Notes: generated from the letters alone by a model not told the origin. A DNA stretch of 64,000 nt from Microbacterium sp. XT11 (GCF_001513675.1 NZ_CP013859.1:2295081-2359080); one strand, 5' to 3'. Numbered from the stretch's first letter, positions 47,855-55,570 are shown. Program-made: numbers and translations.

Positions 47855-48224
47855 GGGGCTGATCGGTTTCGACAGCGCCTGTGAATCCACGAGAAGCGGG
47901 CCGAGGATGCAGAGTTATCTCGTTAACGCTCTCTGCAAAACAATAAGTGCCGAATCCAAGCGCACTGACTTCGCCCTCGCTGCCTAAGCGAGCCCGATAG
48001 TCCGTCAGACCGTATGTGATTCCGATACGGATCCTGGCGTCATCTAGGAATCTTGCTGCGTGACGGCGTCTGGACGTCACGTGGGACTCTTCCCAGACTG
48101 GGCCTGTCGACTTAGGTGTCTGTGACAAAGGTCGGGGCCGAGTAGAACGTCTGCACAGACTGCGCCCGGAGAAGGCGTGGAGACTCAGCGTTGGACGGGG
48201 GTTCGATTCCCCCCAGCTCCACCA
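47855..48224 (+). ncRNA. ssrA: Transfer-messenger RNA (tmRNA)
   Basis: The 370-base RNA starts GGGGCTGATCGGTTTCGAC and ends with the T-loop GGTTCGATTCC and CCCAGCTCCACCA, so both halves of the tRNA-like domain are visible and CCA is encoded. The tag frame is GCC (47949) to TAA (47987), giving AESKRTDFALAA; the resume codon is inferred from the frame that ends in ALAA. tmRNA with SmpB rescues stalled ribosomes and marks the peptide for ClpXP-type proteases. A terminator follows. Confidence 0.96.
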
Positions 48225-48243
48225 GGTCGCTGTCGCGAGTCAA

Positions 48244-48281
48244 AGGCCCGCCTCCCTGGTGAACACCGGGGAGGCGGGCCT
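48244..48281 (+). terminator. Terminator after tmRNA
   Basis: AGGCCCGCCTCCC (48244-48256) and GGGAGGCGGGCCT (48269-48281) form a perfect 13-bp stem with a 12-base loop, followed by a TCTCTGC stretch. The 217 bases after it, to the palindrome at 48499, show no gene. Confidence 0.85.
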
Positions 48282-48498
48282 CTCTGCATCTGAGGCCACG
48301 CCTCGAGAACCCGAGGGTTCGCCCTTTCTTCATACGTTTCACCGGTCCGGCCGCGTGTACCTCTGGGACCACGCCTGCTGGATCGGGCTCACGGATCGGT
48401 CTGCGGGGAGAGAAGAGGCACACCGGAATTCCAGAATGGGTTGTTGCAATCGAGGGGACGCCGTAGTTTCGCGGACACCGGTCGACATAATACGAGGA

Positions 48499-48528
48499 CC
48501 GCGGAATGGTATCGATACCATTCCGCGG
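48499..48528 (+). promoter_or_regulatory. Perfect 30-bp palindrome upstream of the GntR gene
   Basis: Arms CCGCGGAATGGTATC and GATACCATTCCGCGG join at the centre with no mismatch (core TGGTATCGATACCA). The site is 78 bases before the GntR start. TAATAC-like elements at about 48488-48494 could be the promoter. A palindrome with GGT/ACC arms fits a GntR/FadR-type dimer, so autoregulation is likely. It could also form an RNA hairpin. Confidence 0.65.
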
Positions 48529-48606
48529 GTACCGGGACTGCATGCGCGTGCCTCGCCCGCGCGCCGCCGTCTACGGTACCGAAGCCCCTCACCCTTAGGA
48601 CGCCTC

Positions 48607-49305
48607 ATGGACTCCGACCGATCGGTTCCTCTCATCACCGACAGCCCAGACCCTCCCACGCCGCATGCCGAGGCGACCATCACCGTCACGCGTCGGCGTC
48701 CCACCGTGTCTGTGCTCGCCGAGGACGTGTTCCACGGCATCGCCAGTCGCATCATGAACGGTGACTATCCGCCTGGGTCCCGTATCAACGATCGCGCTCT
48801 GGCCGCGGAGTTCGGCATCTCCCGCACATCCGTGCGGGAGGCGATGCAGCGGCTCGAGCGGATCGGACTCGTGCGGATGCTTCCGAGTCGATACACCACA
48901 GTCACCGAGATCACCGATGGGATGGCCCGAGCGACATGGGAGTTCGCCGGGCTCTATGCCAGTAACGTCGTGTACCTGGCCTTTCCACATCTCGATTCCG
49001 CCGGACGTGACCACGTCCTGAAGCTGATCGACGCCGTTGTCGCGCAGATCGACTCCCGCAGCGAATGGCTGCCCGCGCAGATCGCTCTGTTCGGCTACTT
49101 CACAGACCACAGCGGCAATGACCTCTACCGATGCCTGCTCGGAGACTCGTGGTACCTGATTCTCCGCAACTTGATCGTGCTCGGTGCGTCCGACGACGTA
49201 CGGGAACGATTCGCCGGTGGTCTGGCCGCGCTCGCCGCGGCGGTTCGCGACGACGAGCGTGAAGCAGCTGCGCGGGCCGCACGTGAGGTCTTCTTCCGCT
49301 CCTGA
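48607..49305 (+). CDS. GntR-family regulator (FadR/FCD-like)
   Basis: 232 residues. A winged-helix GntR domain (about 40-108: FHGIASRIMNGDYPPGSRIN, AAEFGISRTSVREAMQRLER) is followed by a helical effector domain of FCD type to the end. An N-terminal tail of about 35 residues is Pro/Thr rich. Such regulators usually sense carboxylic acids. The perfect palindrome upstream, and a second GGT-ACC palindrome before the next gene, make a local regulon plausible. ATG 48607 follows TTAGGACGC. Confidence 0.88.
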   Translation: MDSDRSVPLITDSPDPPTPHAEATITVTRRRPTVSVLAEDVFHGIASRIMNGDYPPGSRINDRALAAEFGISRTSVREAMQRLERIGLVRMLPSRYTTVTEITDGMARATWEFAGLYASNVVYLAFPHLDSAGRDHVLKLIDAVVAQIDSRSEWLPAQIALFGYFTDHSGNDLYRCLLGDSWYLILRNLIVLGASDDVRERFAGGLAALAAAVRDDEREAAARAAREVFFRS

Positions 49306-49345
49306 TCTGATTCGGCAGGGGAGACGGCCCCTTAGTGAGGTCTAG

Positions 49346-49361
49346 CTGGTTGGTCAACCAG
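49346..49361 (+). promoter_or_regulatory. Candidate GntR-type operator before the lipoprotein gene
   Basis: CTGGTTGGTCAACCAG is a palindrome apart from the central pair and has the GGT...ACC arms of FadR-type operators. It lies 52 bases before the assigned start of the lipoprotein gene and 41 bases after the GntR stop. Confidence 0.45.
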
Positions 49362-49412
49362 TTGGTATCCCAGGACATTCGCTGGCATGTTGGGGGTGTG
49401 GTCCGTTCGATT

Positions 49413-49916
49413 ATGCAGGCATGTCTGTCCTCCGGGAGTGCTGCCCGGATCAGGCGGGTCCTGGCGGCGGCCGCGGGTGTCGTGGTCGCGACGAGTCTCG
49501 TCGGCTGTGGCATGTCCATTCCCGCAGATCCCGACCGAACCCTCGAGCATGCACGAGGAGGAGTCCTGCGGGTCGGCGCCTCGCCGGACCCCGGGCTCGT
49601 CACGGCTGAGGGGGAGAAGCCTTCGGGGCCGCTCGTCGACATCGTCGAGGGGTTCTCGGAGAGCATCGACGCGCGGGCCGAGTGGACCGTGGGAAGCGAG
49701 GAGACGCTCGTCGGGCTGCTCGAGGACGGAGATCTGGACCTCCTCGTGGGCGGTTTCACGACGGAATCGCCGTGGTTCGAACGTGCGGGCATGACGCGCG
49801 GGTACCCCGACATCGACGGCGCTGACGGCCGAAACATCGTTCTCCTCGTCCCGCTCGGTGAGAACGCGTTCCTCAGCGAGCTCGAGACGTACCTCGACGA
49901 GGAGGTCGGGCCGTGA
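49413..49916 (+). CDS. Small lipoprotein resembling half of a solute-binding protein
   Basis: 167 residues. A lipoprotein signal ends in ATSLVGC with the lipidated Cys near residue 32. The mature part starts GVLRVGASPDPGLV and has ETLVGLLEDGDLDLLVGGF, which are the first-lobe motifs of SBP family 3 substrate-binding proteins. The second lobe is missing, so it is not a full binding protein. The stop overlaps the CDF exporter start (GTGA), so it may be a periplasmic partner of that exporter. Start is uncertain: GTG 49398 and GTG 49335 are also in frame. Confidence 0.7.
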   Translation: MQACLSSGSAARIRRVLAAAAGVVVATSLVGCGMSIPADPDRTLEHARGGVLRVGASPDPGLVTAEGEKPSGPLVDIVEGFSESIDARAEWTVGSEETLVGLLEDGDLDLLVGGFTTESPWFERAGMTRGYPDIDGADGRNIVLLVPLGENAFLSELETYLDEEVGP

Positions 49917-50890
49917 GCGGCGAGAGCACGTTCGGAAGGTCGGATCTCCCGCCCGAGCAGCAGACGGCCCTGAAGAAGGCCATCCGCTGGGAGTTCTTCA
50001 CCATCTGCTACACGAGCATCACGATCACCGTGGTCGCGTTCGTCGTGGGGAACTCTCAGGCGATGCGGACGGCGTGGGTCGAAGACATGCTGTCGCTGAT
50101 CCCGCAGGTGGCGTTCCTGACTGCTCTCCTCTTCGTGCGTCGTAAGCCCACGGTGGACTACCCGTATGGGTTGCACCGTGCGATGGGTGTCGGACACGTC
50201 GTGGCGGGTGTGGCGTTGCTGGCGGTGGGCGTGAACCTCGCCATCGAGGCGATCACCGGGCTCATCAGCGCCGAGCATCCCACCATCGGCACGGTCGACC
50301 TCTTCGGGACCACCGTCTGGCTCGGCTGGCTCATGGTGGCCGTCATGGTCGTCGTCGTGGTCGGTCCGGTGTTCCTCTACGGTCCGGCGAAGGCCAAGCT
50401 GGCGCCGGTGCTGCACAACAAGCTGCTCTATGCGGATGCCGACATGGCCAAGGCCGACTGGCAGACCAATGCCGCGTCGATCATCGGCGTGCTCGGCGTC
50501 GGCGTCGGCCTGTGGTGGCTGGACGGGGCGGCGGCGCTGTTCATCTCGCTCGGGATCATCTGGGACGGCGTGCGCAACACCAAGGGCGCCATCGTCGACC
50601 TCATGGATCAGCGCGCCCGTACGTACGACGACAAACGACCGCACCCGCTCGCGGGGGAGATCGTCCGCCACCTTCGAGCACAGCCCTGGGTCGCAGACGC
50701 CGCGGTTCGGATACGCGACCAGGGGCAGGTCTTCCACGTCGAAGCCTTCGTCGTACCGACGAAGAAGAAGGTGTCGGTCGACCGCGTCAACGCGGCAGCG
50801 CGCGGAATCTCCCGGCTCGACTGGAAGGTGCAGGACGTCGTCGTGATTCCCTCTGACCGGCTCCCGGCTGAAGCTGACACCGCGAGCTAG
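49913..50890 (+). CDS. Cation diffusion facilitator (CDF) metal exporter
   Basis: 325 residues starting at GTG, with six hydrophobic helices. CDF motifs include YPYGLHRAMGVGHVVAG (HD-type helix 2-3 region) and ADADMAKADWQTNAASIIGVL with the D-x3-D helix 5 metal site (D-A-D-M-A-K-A-D). The C-terminal cytosolic domain (about 225-325) has the CDF beta fold. It exports Zn2+, Fe2+ or Mn2+ by proton antiport; the ion is not predictable. It overlaps the preceding lipoprotein gene and both may be under the GntR operator. Confidence 0.9.
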   Translation: MSGESTFGRSDLPPEQQTALKKAIRWEFFTICYTSITITVVAFVVGNSQAMRTAWVEDMLSLIPQVAFLTALLFVRRKPTVDYPYGLHRAMGVGHVVAGVALLAVGVNLAIEAITGLISAEHPTIGTVDLFGTTVWLGWLMVAVMVVVVVGPVFLYGPAKAKLAPVLHNKLLYADADMAKADWQTNAASIIGVLGVGVGLWWLDGAAALFISLGIIWDGVRNTKGAIVDLMDQRARTYDDKRPHPLAGEIVRHLRAQPWVADAAVRIRDQGQVFHVEAFVVPTKKKVSVDRVNAAARGISRLDWKVQDVVVIPSDRLPAEADTAS

Positions 50891-50957
50891 GAGGGCGGCC
50901 TGTTCCGGCACTCCGGCGGGACGGGCTGAGGGCGGGGGAGCGGGGACGAGCGGCGCG

Positions 50958-51527
50958 TCAGCCGTCGCCGTCGATGAGGATGAGACCCTGCCTGGTGTCG
51001 GACAGTTTCACCCATCCGTCGCCGAAGAGATACGTCATGCCGTAGCCGTCGTCGTCCGTGCCGAGCGAGAACTGGGGGTCTTCGGTGATGTAGGTCCCGT
51101 CGTCGCCGTCTTCGCGGATCCATCCTTGGCTCAGAAGCCAGGATTGCGCCTGCGCCGCATCTTCATCCTCGATGGGGGACCAGCCGTAGAGCTGGCCGTG
51201 GTCGGAGACCACAGAGTAGTCCGCCCAGAGGCAGAGCAGTCCATCCTTGAGGACAAGGTCGCCGATCGTGAACTCGCGCTCTTCCGCACTCCAACCGACG
51301 TCGGTGAGCGCCTTCACCGTCCCTGGCGAGATGATCGATTCACACGTCGCGGCGGCGGCTGTCGCCGATGGTGTGGGCACCGGTGTGGGCGTGCGCGTCT
51401 GCGGTGCTGACGTCGTGGTGGGGTGTGGTGAGGTCGTGGTGGACGTCTGCGGTGCTCCGGTGCACCCGGCGATGGTCGCAGTGAGCAGCAGCGCTGCGAG
51501 AGGCGCGGCTGTGTGGCGGAGGGACAT
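50958..51527 (-). CDS. Hypothetical lipoprotein
   Basis: 189 residues. The signal ends in LTATIAGC (lipobox) with the Cys near residue 21, followed by a 40-residue Thr/Pro/Ser spacer. The mature domain has two Cys (ATCESII, GLLCLWADY) that could form a disulphide, and a Gly/Asp-rich end. No family was recognised; DUF-like globular proteins of this type are common in Microbacteriaceae. ATG 51527 follows GAGGAG, ten bases after the hisN stop, so it is the second gene of a hisN transcript. Confidence 0.75.
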   Translation of the reverse strand: MSLRHTAAPLAALLLTATIAGCTGAPQTSTTTSPHPTTTSAPQTRTPTPVPTPSATAAAATCESIISPGTVKALTDVGWSAEEREFTIGDLVLKDGLLCLWADYSVVSDHGQLYGWSPIEDEDAAQAQSWLLSQGWIREDGDDGTYITEDPQFSLGTDDDGYGMTYLFGDGWVKLSDTRQGLILIDGDG

Positions 51528-51537
51528 GGCCGGCTCC

Positions 51538-52335
51538 TCAGGCGTGCAGCAGCTCGAGGAACGCCTCATGGAGGAGGCCGTTGCTCGCGAGAGCCGAAAG
51601 GTCCGAAATGGAGTCGCTGCCGTCGAACCCGGTCATGCGGCCGCCTGCTTCACGCACGATCGGAACGGCAGCGGCGATGTCGTACTCCTTCACGCCGAAC
51701 TCCGCCACCATGTCGATGCGTCCTTCGGCGAGGAGCATGTACGAGTACACGTCGCCGTATGCGCGATCACGCCACACGCGGTCGGCCAGTCGCAGCAGCT
51801 GATCGAGGTGGCCCGATTCCGCCCACTGGGAGATGCTCTGGAAGCTGACGCTCGCATCGTCGAGCGAGTTCACCGAAGACGTGCGGATGCGCCGCGGTCC
51901 GTTGTCCGTCGCAGTCCACGCTCCGGCGCCGGTTCTGCCCCACCACCGTCGGCCGAGCGCTGGCATGCTCACGACGCCGACCTCGGGGACGCCATCGATG
52001 GCGAGTGCGATCATGGTGCCCCAGAGCGGGACGCCTCGGAGGAAGTTCGCCGTGCCGTCGATCGGATCGATGATCCACTGACGGTGCGTGCTGCCTTCGG
52101 TGCCGAACTCCTCTCCGAAGATCCCGTCGTCGGGGCGCTCGGCCTGGAGGAGCGTGCGGATCGCGCGCTCTGTCGCGAGGTCGGCGTCCGTGACGTGGGA
52201 CATGTCCGCCTTGGTGGAGATCTCGAGGTCCGCACTGTCGAAGCGCGGCAAGGACTGCCGGTCGGCGGCATCCGCGAGTCGAAGGGCGAGATCGAGATCG
52301 CGCGAAAGGTCGTCGTGGCGGATGGTGGAAGTCAC
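51538..52335 (-). CDS. hisN: Histidinol-phosphatase (inositol-monophosphatase fold)
   Basis: 265 residues. Metal-binding motifs are GEEFG, WIIDPIDGTANFLRG (DPIDGT) and KEYDIAAAVPIVREAGG. LADAADRQSLPRFDSADLEI and TKADMSHVTDAD match actinobacterial HisN rather than inositol phosphatase. It removes phosphate from histidinol phosphate, the penultimate step of histidine synthesis. GTG 52335 is chosen because TATCCT lies seven bases upstream on the reverse strand; longer in-frame starts exist. Confidence 0.88.
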   Translation of the reverse strand: MTSTIRHDDLSRDLDLALRLADAADRQSLPRFDSADLEISTKADMSHVTDADLATERAIRTLLQAERPDDGIFGEEFGTEGSTHRQWIIDPIDGTANFLRGVPLWGTMIALAIDGVPEVGVVSMPALGRRWWGRTGAGAWTATDNGPRRIRTSSVNSLDDASVSFQSISQWAESGHLDQLLRLADRVWRDRAYGDVYSYMLLAEGRIDMVAEFGVKEYDIAAAVPIVREAGGRMTGFDGSDSISDLSALASNGLLHEAFLELLHA

Positions 52336-52479
52336 GATTCCCAGGATAGTCGGCCGGGTTCCCGCGGCCTGCTGTGAGTCGCCCAGCGCGACACGCGCGG
52401 ACATCCGTACGCGATGCGTCGATTTCGCGCCTCGGGTCTCGGCTGGTAATGTAATTCCTCGGCCGGGGAAACCGGCAAC

Positions 52480-52555
52480 GCGCCTCTAGCTCAATCGGCA
52501 GAGCAACTGACTCTTAATCAGTGGGTTCAGGGTTCAAGTCCCTGGGGGCGCACCA
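52480..52555 (+). tRNA. tRNA-Lys(CTT)
   Basis: Acceptor GCGCCTC pairs with GGGGGCGC at the 3' end, the anticodon stem ACTGA/TCAGT encloses CTCTTAA, so the anticodon is CTT. The T-arm GGTTCAAGTCC and an encoded CCA (52553-52555) are present. A prophage begins right after the gene, so its 3' half is probably the integration site. Confidence 0.97.
52525..52555 (+). other. Probable attL core in the tRNA-Lys 3' half
   Basis: The 3' half of the tRNA gene borders the integrase gene, and integrases of this type usually recombine there and restore the tRNA. The other copy (attR) must lie beyond the window, so the exact core is not known. Confidence 0.45.
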
Positions 52556-52568
52556 CACCAATCACCAG

Positions 52569-52607
52569 AAAAGGCCCGGCCAGGACTCGTTTCCTGGCCG
52601 GGCCTTT
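52569..52607. terminator. Strong terminator between tRNA-Lys and integrase
   Basis: AAAAGGCCCGGCCAGGA (52569-52585) and TCCTGGCCGGGCCTTTT (52592-52607) form a 17-bp stem with flanking A and T tracts, so it works in both directions for the tRNA and the integrase transcripts. Confidence 0.9.
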
Positions 52608-52669
52608 TTGTGTTTCCGGATGACACCTCGCCGGGGATCCGCCACTTACTCGTCGTTTTGAGCCGACAC

Positions 52670-53836
52670 CTAGCCCCGATGAAAGAACGTCTCCAACACC
52701 TCTCGGGCGGCATCCGGGCCTTGCCGACGGGCGCGCTTGACGTAGTGCTTCTCCGCCACCTCTTCGGAGTTTCCGAGCTGGTCAGCTGCGGCCTTCGTCC
52801 CGACCTCGTCAGCGAGCAGCGTCGCGACCGCCTTCCGGAACTTCGTCGGCGTCACCCACCCATATGGTGAGTCGCGCAGCGCGTCCCGCCACTGCCGCAT
52901 GAGGTTGTTGTCCCACTGGTACGTGCCTGTCGATGACGGGAACACGATGCCGCTGTCAGACTCCACCCTCCGGCGCATGAGCATGTCGACGAGGAACGGC
53001 GGCAGCTTCGCGTCACGGATGGACGAGTCGGTCTTCGGCTTCGCCTGCACGTCGAGCTTCCCGTCGTCACGCTCGATCAGCGTCCGGTCGAGGCGGACGA
53101 ACGGCACGGCGCCGGCGAGGAACACGTTCTCCTCGAACTGCAACGCGAGGACTTCGTTCGTCCTGGCGCCGGTGCCGATGTACATGTCAGCGACGTCGGC
53201 GATCCGCGTGTAGCGTCGCCTGCCCTGCTTGTCCCGACCCTCGTCGCGAGCCCGCAGAAGGTCGCGGATGTTCCAGATGTCCTCGACGCTCAGCGCGACC
53301 TCCGCCTTCTTCTGCCGGCGGATCGTGCGGGCCGCCTCGGCAGGGTTCCGCTCGAGCGCTCCCTGCCTGACGGCATAGCCGAGCGTCTGCAGCAGAAGCG
53401 TCCGCACCGTGGCGGCCGCGGCCTCCCCGTTGTGGTCCTTCACCTTCGCGAGGAACCGGTCGACCCTCGGTACGGTGAGCTCTCCCAAGCGAACGTCACC
53501 GATCCCGCCGACGATGATCCGGTTCATGAGGTCGGTGTACCGGCGCACGCTCTGCGTGGCCAGGTCACGCTGCGGGAGCTCATCGGCGAGCCACTTCGCG
53601 CCGAGCTGGCGCATGGTCGACTCCCGTGTGAGATCTTCGCCGGCCGGCGCGAGACGCTTCTTCAGCGCCTTGATCAGGTTCCGTTCTGCTTCAGCAGGGG
53701 TGCGGCCCTGGCGCTGCATAGAGCGGGTGACGCCGTCACTGTCACGGTACCGGCAGACAGCGGTGGGCTTGCCGTCGATCGTCGTCCGGCGGATCTTCCC
53801 CCACGTCTCGAGCTCGAGTGGAGGTCGCCCCATCAT
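52670..53836 (-). CDS. Prophage tyrosine integrase
   Basis: 388 residues. An N-terminal AP2-like arm-binding domain and SAM-like core-binding domain (about 75-175) precede the catalytic domain. R225 (GTGARTNEVL), K268 (KPKTDSS), R334 (TPTKFRKAVATLL) and nucleophile Y365 (EKHYVKR) are present. The two His of box II are replaced: T331 for the H of HxxR and N356 (QLGNSEE) for the LGH His. It would insert the phage at tRNA-Lys. ATG 53836 overlaps the ImmA gene stop (ATGA). Confidence 0.9.
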   Translation of the reverse strand: MMGRPPLELETWGKIRRTTIDGKPTAVCRYRDSDGVTRSMQRQGRTPAEAERNLIKALKKRLAPAGEDLTRESTMRQLGAKWLADELPQRDLATQSVRRYTDLMNRIIVGGIGDVRLGELTVPRVDRFLAKVKDHNGEAAAATVRTLLLQTLGYAVRQGALERNPAEAARTIRRQKKAEVALSVEDIWNIRDLLRARDEGRDKQGRRRYTRIADVADMYIGTGARTNEVLALQFEENVFLAGAVPFVRLDRTLIERDDGKLDVQAKPKTDSSIRDAKLPPFLVDMLMRRRVESDSGIVFPSSTGTYQWDNNLMRQWRDALRDSPYGWVTPTKFRKAVATLLADEVGTKAAADQLGNSEEVAEKHYVKRARRQGPDAAREVLETFFHRG

Positions 53837-54291
53837 GCGACCTCGATTCGGTGACGCCACTGACCGGCGCCCATGCCTGCGTCGAGGTAGGTGGTGTCGC
53901 CGATGCGGAGCAATAGGCCTTGGTATGCCTTGACGATACTCGTCATCACCCCGAGCTCGAGCGCGATGCCGGCGGGGCTCCCGCCGTAGGCATGCTCGAG
54001 GTACCGGTACTCGTTCAGGTCGATGAGCTGCAGTGCCGCCCATTCCTCCGCACGCCGTTCCTGCTTCGCGTTCACGGGCCCGAACTTCGACGGGACGTCC
54101 CCGAACACGGCGTGGGCGAGTTCGTGCGCGAGAACGCTCCTGTGGTGGCGGGCGTGCATGCCTGGGCGGAGGTGGATGACCTTGCGGGCGTGGACGTACT
54201 GCCCGTCCCGGTCGGGGGACAGGGGCTTGTAGTCGATGCGGACGTCGAGCGCGTCGGCGATGTCCAGCAGATGCTTGTCGATGGGTGTCAT
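53833..54291 (-). CDS. ImmA/IrrE-family metallopeptidase
   Basis: 152 residues with the zinc motif HELAHAVFGD (H56, E57, H60). ImmA-type proteins cleave the phage or ICE repressor after damage. The adjacent upstream gene encodes the likely repressor and overlaps by four bases, a standard ImmA-ImmR order. Induction would then relieve repression by proteolysis rather than RecA-driven self-cleavage. Confidence 0.88.
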   Translation of the reverse strand: MTPIDKHLLDIADALDVRIDYKPLSPDRDGQYVHARKVIHLRPGMHARHHRSVLAHELAHAVFGDVPSKFGPVNAKQERRAEEWAALQLIDLNEYRYLEHAYGGSPAGIALELGVMTSIVKAYQGLLLRIGDTTYLDAGMGAGQWRHRIEVA

Positions 54292-54737
54292 TGCTCGTCC
54301 GTGGGTTCCGTCTCTGCCGGTCGTGCGACGGCCGGCAGTTCTTCCTCATCGTCCGTGGAGGGTCCGACATTGCGGTGCAGGTGAGTGACGTTCGCGGCCT
54401 CGGAGAACGCTTCTGTGATCGGCTTGTCGAAGATGCTGAGGTCTACGCCGAGTCGATTGGCGACGGCTGCGACGAGCTGAGCGTCGGTGGCCGCGTTGAG
54501 CGCGTTGGCGATGTCGTCAACGCCGACGTCGCTCTGCGCGAGGTGGCCTGTGGCGACAAGGTCCGCGAGGATCACGCGACCGTAGGTGCGTGAGATGTCG
54601 CGCACAGACTCGAAGCTGAGCATGTCGAGGTTGATCTGTCGATTGAGCGTGGCCTGGTTCATGCCCGTCCGGCGCGCGACCTCTCGGATGGAGTCAGCTC
54701 CGCGCACCTCGTCGATCCACTTCATGGCGATGTTCAT
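54288..54737 (-). CDS. Prophage immunity repressor (HTH)
   Basis: 149 residues. The N-terminal helix-turn-helix is IREVARRTGMNQATLNRQIN, followed by a helical domain and an acidic Pro/Glu-rich tail. No LexA-like peptidase domain is visible, so inactivation probably needs the ImmA partner next to it. It is divergent from the Cro-like gene. A CATAGT hexamer six bases before ATG 54737 shows a leaderless promoter, and a TGCCTCAT word overlaps it. Confidence 0.8.
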   Translation of the reverse strand: MNIAMKWIDEVRGADSIREVARRTGMNQATLNRQINLDMLSFESVRDISRTYGRVILADLVATGHLAQSDVGVDDIANALNAATDAQLVAAVANRLGVDLSIFDKPITEAFSEAANVTHLHRNVGPSTDDEEELPAVARPAETEPTDEQ

Positions 54738-54825
54738 GTCTCAACTATGAGGCACACCTGTATCGCGCGCAAGTCATTTGATGAATTGAGTTGACACAAT
54801 GACTCATGCGTTAGATAGTTGCCTC
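54738..54825. promoter_or_regulatory. Prophage genetic switch: divergent leaderless promoters
   Basis: Rightward: TTGACA (54791-54796), 17 bases, GATAGT (54814-54819), six bases to ATG 54826. Leftward: TTGCGC, 17 bases, CATAGT (54744-54749 reversed), six bases to ATG 54737. TGCCTCAT occurs at 54820-54827 and inverted at 54747-54754, covering the start of each transcript; further TGACTCA-like words lie between. These are candidate operators for repressor and Cro. Confidence 0.65.
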
Positions 54826-55101
54826 ATGACTCAGGCAAACGAACCGCAGGCCAGTCAGTCGGCGCAGATCCGGCCGGGCCTGCTCGACCGACTCAAGCTC
54901 AACTCGGGCATCCGAAGCGACGAGGCTTTCGCCCGCATGATCGGCGTCAGCCGCGCGACGCTGAACCGGCTCAAGGCCGGAGAAGAGCCGACGCTCCGAA
55001 CTGTGGTCGGCATCGCGCAGGCGTTCGGTCTCGCTCTCGGCGAGGTTGTCGAGATGGTCGAGGTCCCGGCCGATGAGGACGCCATGGCGGTGGCGTCGTG
55101 A
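54826..55101 (+). CDS. Cro-like HTH protein
   Basis: 91 residues. The helix-turn-helix FARMIGVSRATLNRLKAGEE is of XRE type. It is the first rightward gene opposite the repressor, so it is probably the lytic Cro. The ATG 54826 start is chosen because it lies exactly six bases after GATAGT; an upstream ATG at 54799 would sit inside the promoter. The last four bases overlap the next gene. Confidence 0.8.
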   Translation: MTQANEPQASQSAQIRPGLLDRLKLNSGIRSDEAFARMIGVSRATLNRLKAGEEPTLRTVVGIAQAFGLALGEVVEMVEVPADEDAMAVAS

Positions 55102-55307
55102 GTAGCCGCGGGCGGGTGTTCGACACGAAGGCCGCGGCGGCGTACTGCGGGATCGCGGTCCAGACGCTGCGGAACAAGCTCGCGGCCGGGGAGTTCCCGG
55201 AGCCGCACAAGCGGGGGCGGCTGAACGGCTGGTTTCAGGACGAGCTGGACGCCCACCTCCGTTCGGAGATGGACGACTACGACGTCGTGCATGGGGTGGC
55301 GTCATGA
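55098..55307 (+). CDS. HTH protein, probable excisionase
   Basis: 69 residues. AAYCGIAVQTLRNKLAAGEF followed by KRGRLNGWF is the winged-helix pattern of AlpA/Xis-type proteins. Such proteins direct excision by the integrase. Start GTG overlaps the Cro-like stop. A regulatory role is also possible. Confidence 0.7.
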   Translation: MSSRGRVFDTKAAAAYCGIAVQTLRNKLAAGEFPEPHKRGRLNGWFQDELDAHLRSEMDDYDVVHGVAS

Positions 55308-55570
55308 CTTCCGGTGTGGGGCCGGAGCAGACCCGTGGGGACGGGTCCACGGCAGGTCCGGGCTCTGCTGGGGAGCAGCCCGGATCTGACCGGATCGGGT
55401 CAGCGCGGGTCGTGATCGGCATGGCGTCGCTCGTGCTCTCGGTCTCGACGCTCGTGCTGTGGCTGTTCGTGTCGCGTGAGCGCGACGGGCTGCTGCTTCT
55501 CGCGACGGTCTTCTTGGCCGTCTTCCTCTGGGCGATCGGCGCCTTCACTCGCGGGTTCTGGACCCGCTGA
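55304..55570 (+). CDS. Small membrane protein
   Basis: 88 residues with two hydrophobic helices (about 33-50 and 58-80) separated by VSRERDG. The N-terminal 30 residues are Gly/Ser/Glu rich. Similar two-helix proteins occur in early regions of actinophages; the function is unknown. ATG overlaps the previous stop. Confidence 0.65.
   Translation: MTSGVGPEQTRGDGSTAGPGSAGEQPGSDRIGSARVVIGMASLVLSVSTLVLWLFVSRERDGLLLLATVFLAVFLWAIGAFTRGFWTR

Noticed and set aside
53833..54291. ImmA gene as part of a toxin-antitoxin (HEPN/COG2856) pair
   Set aside because: HELAH zinc motif next to a phage repressor and integrase fits ImmA-ImmR control better; no toxin partner is visible.
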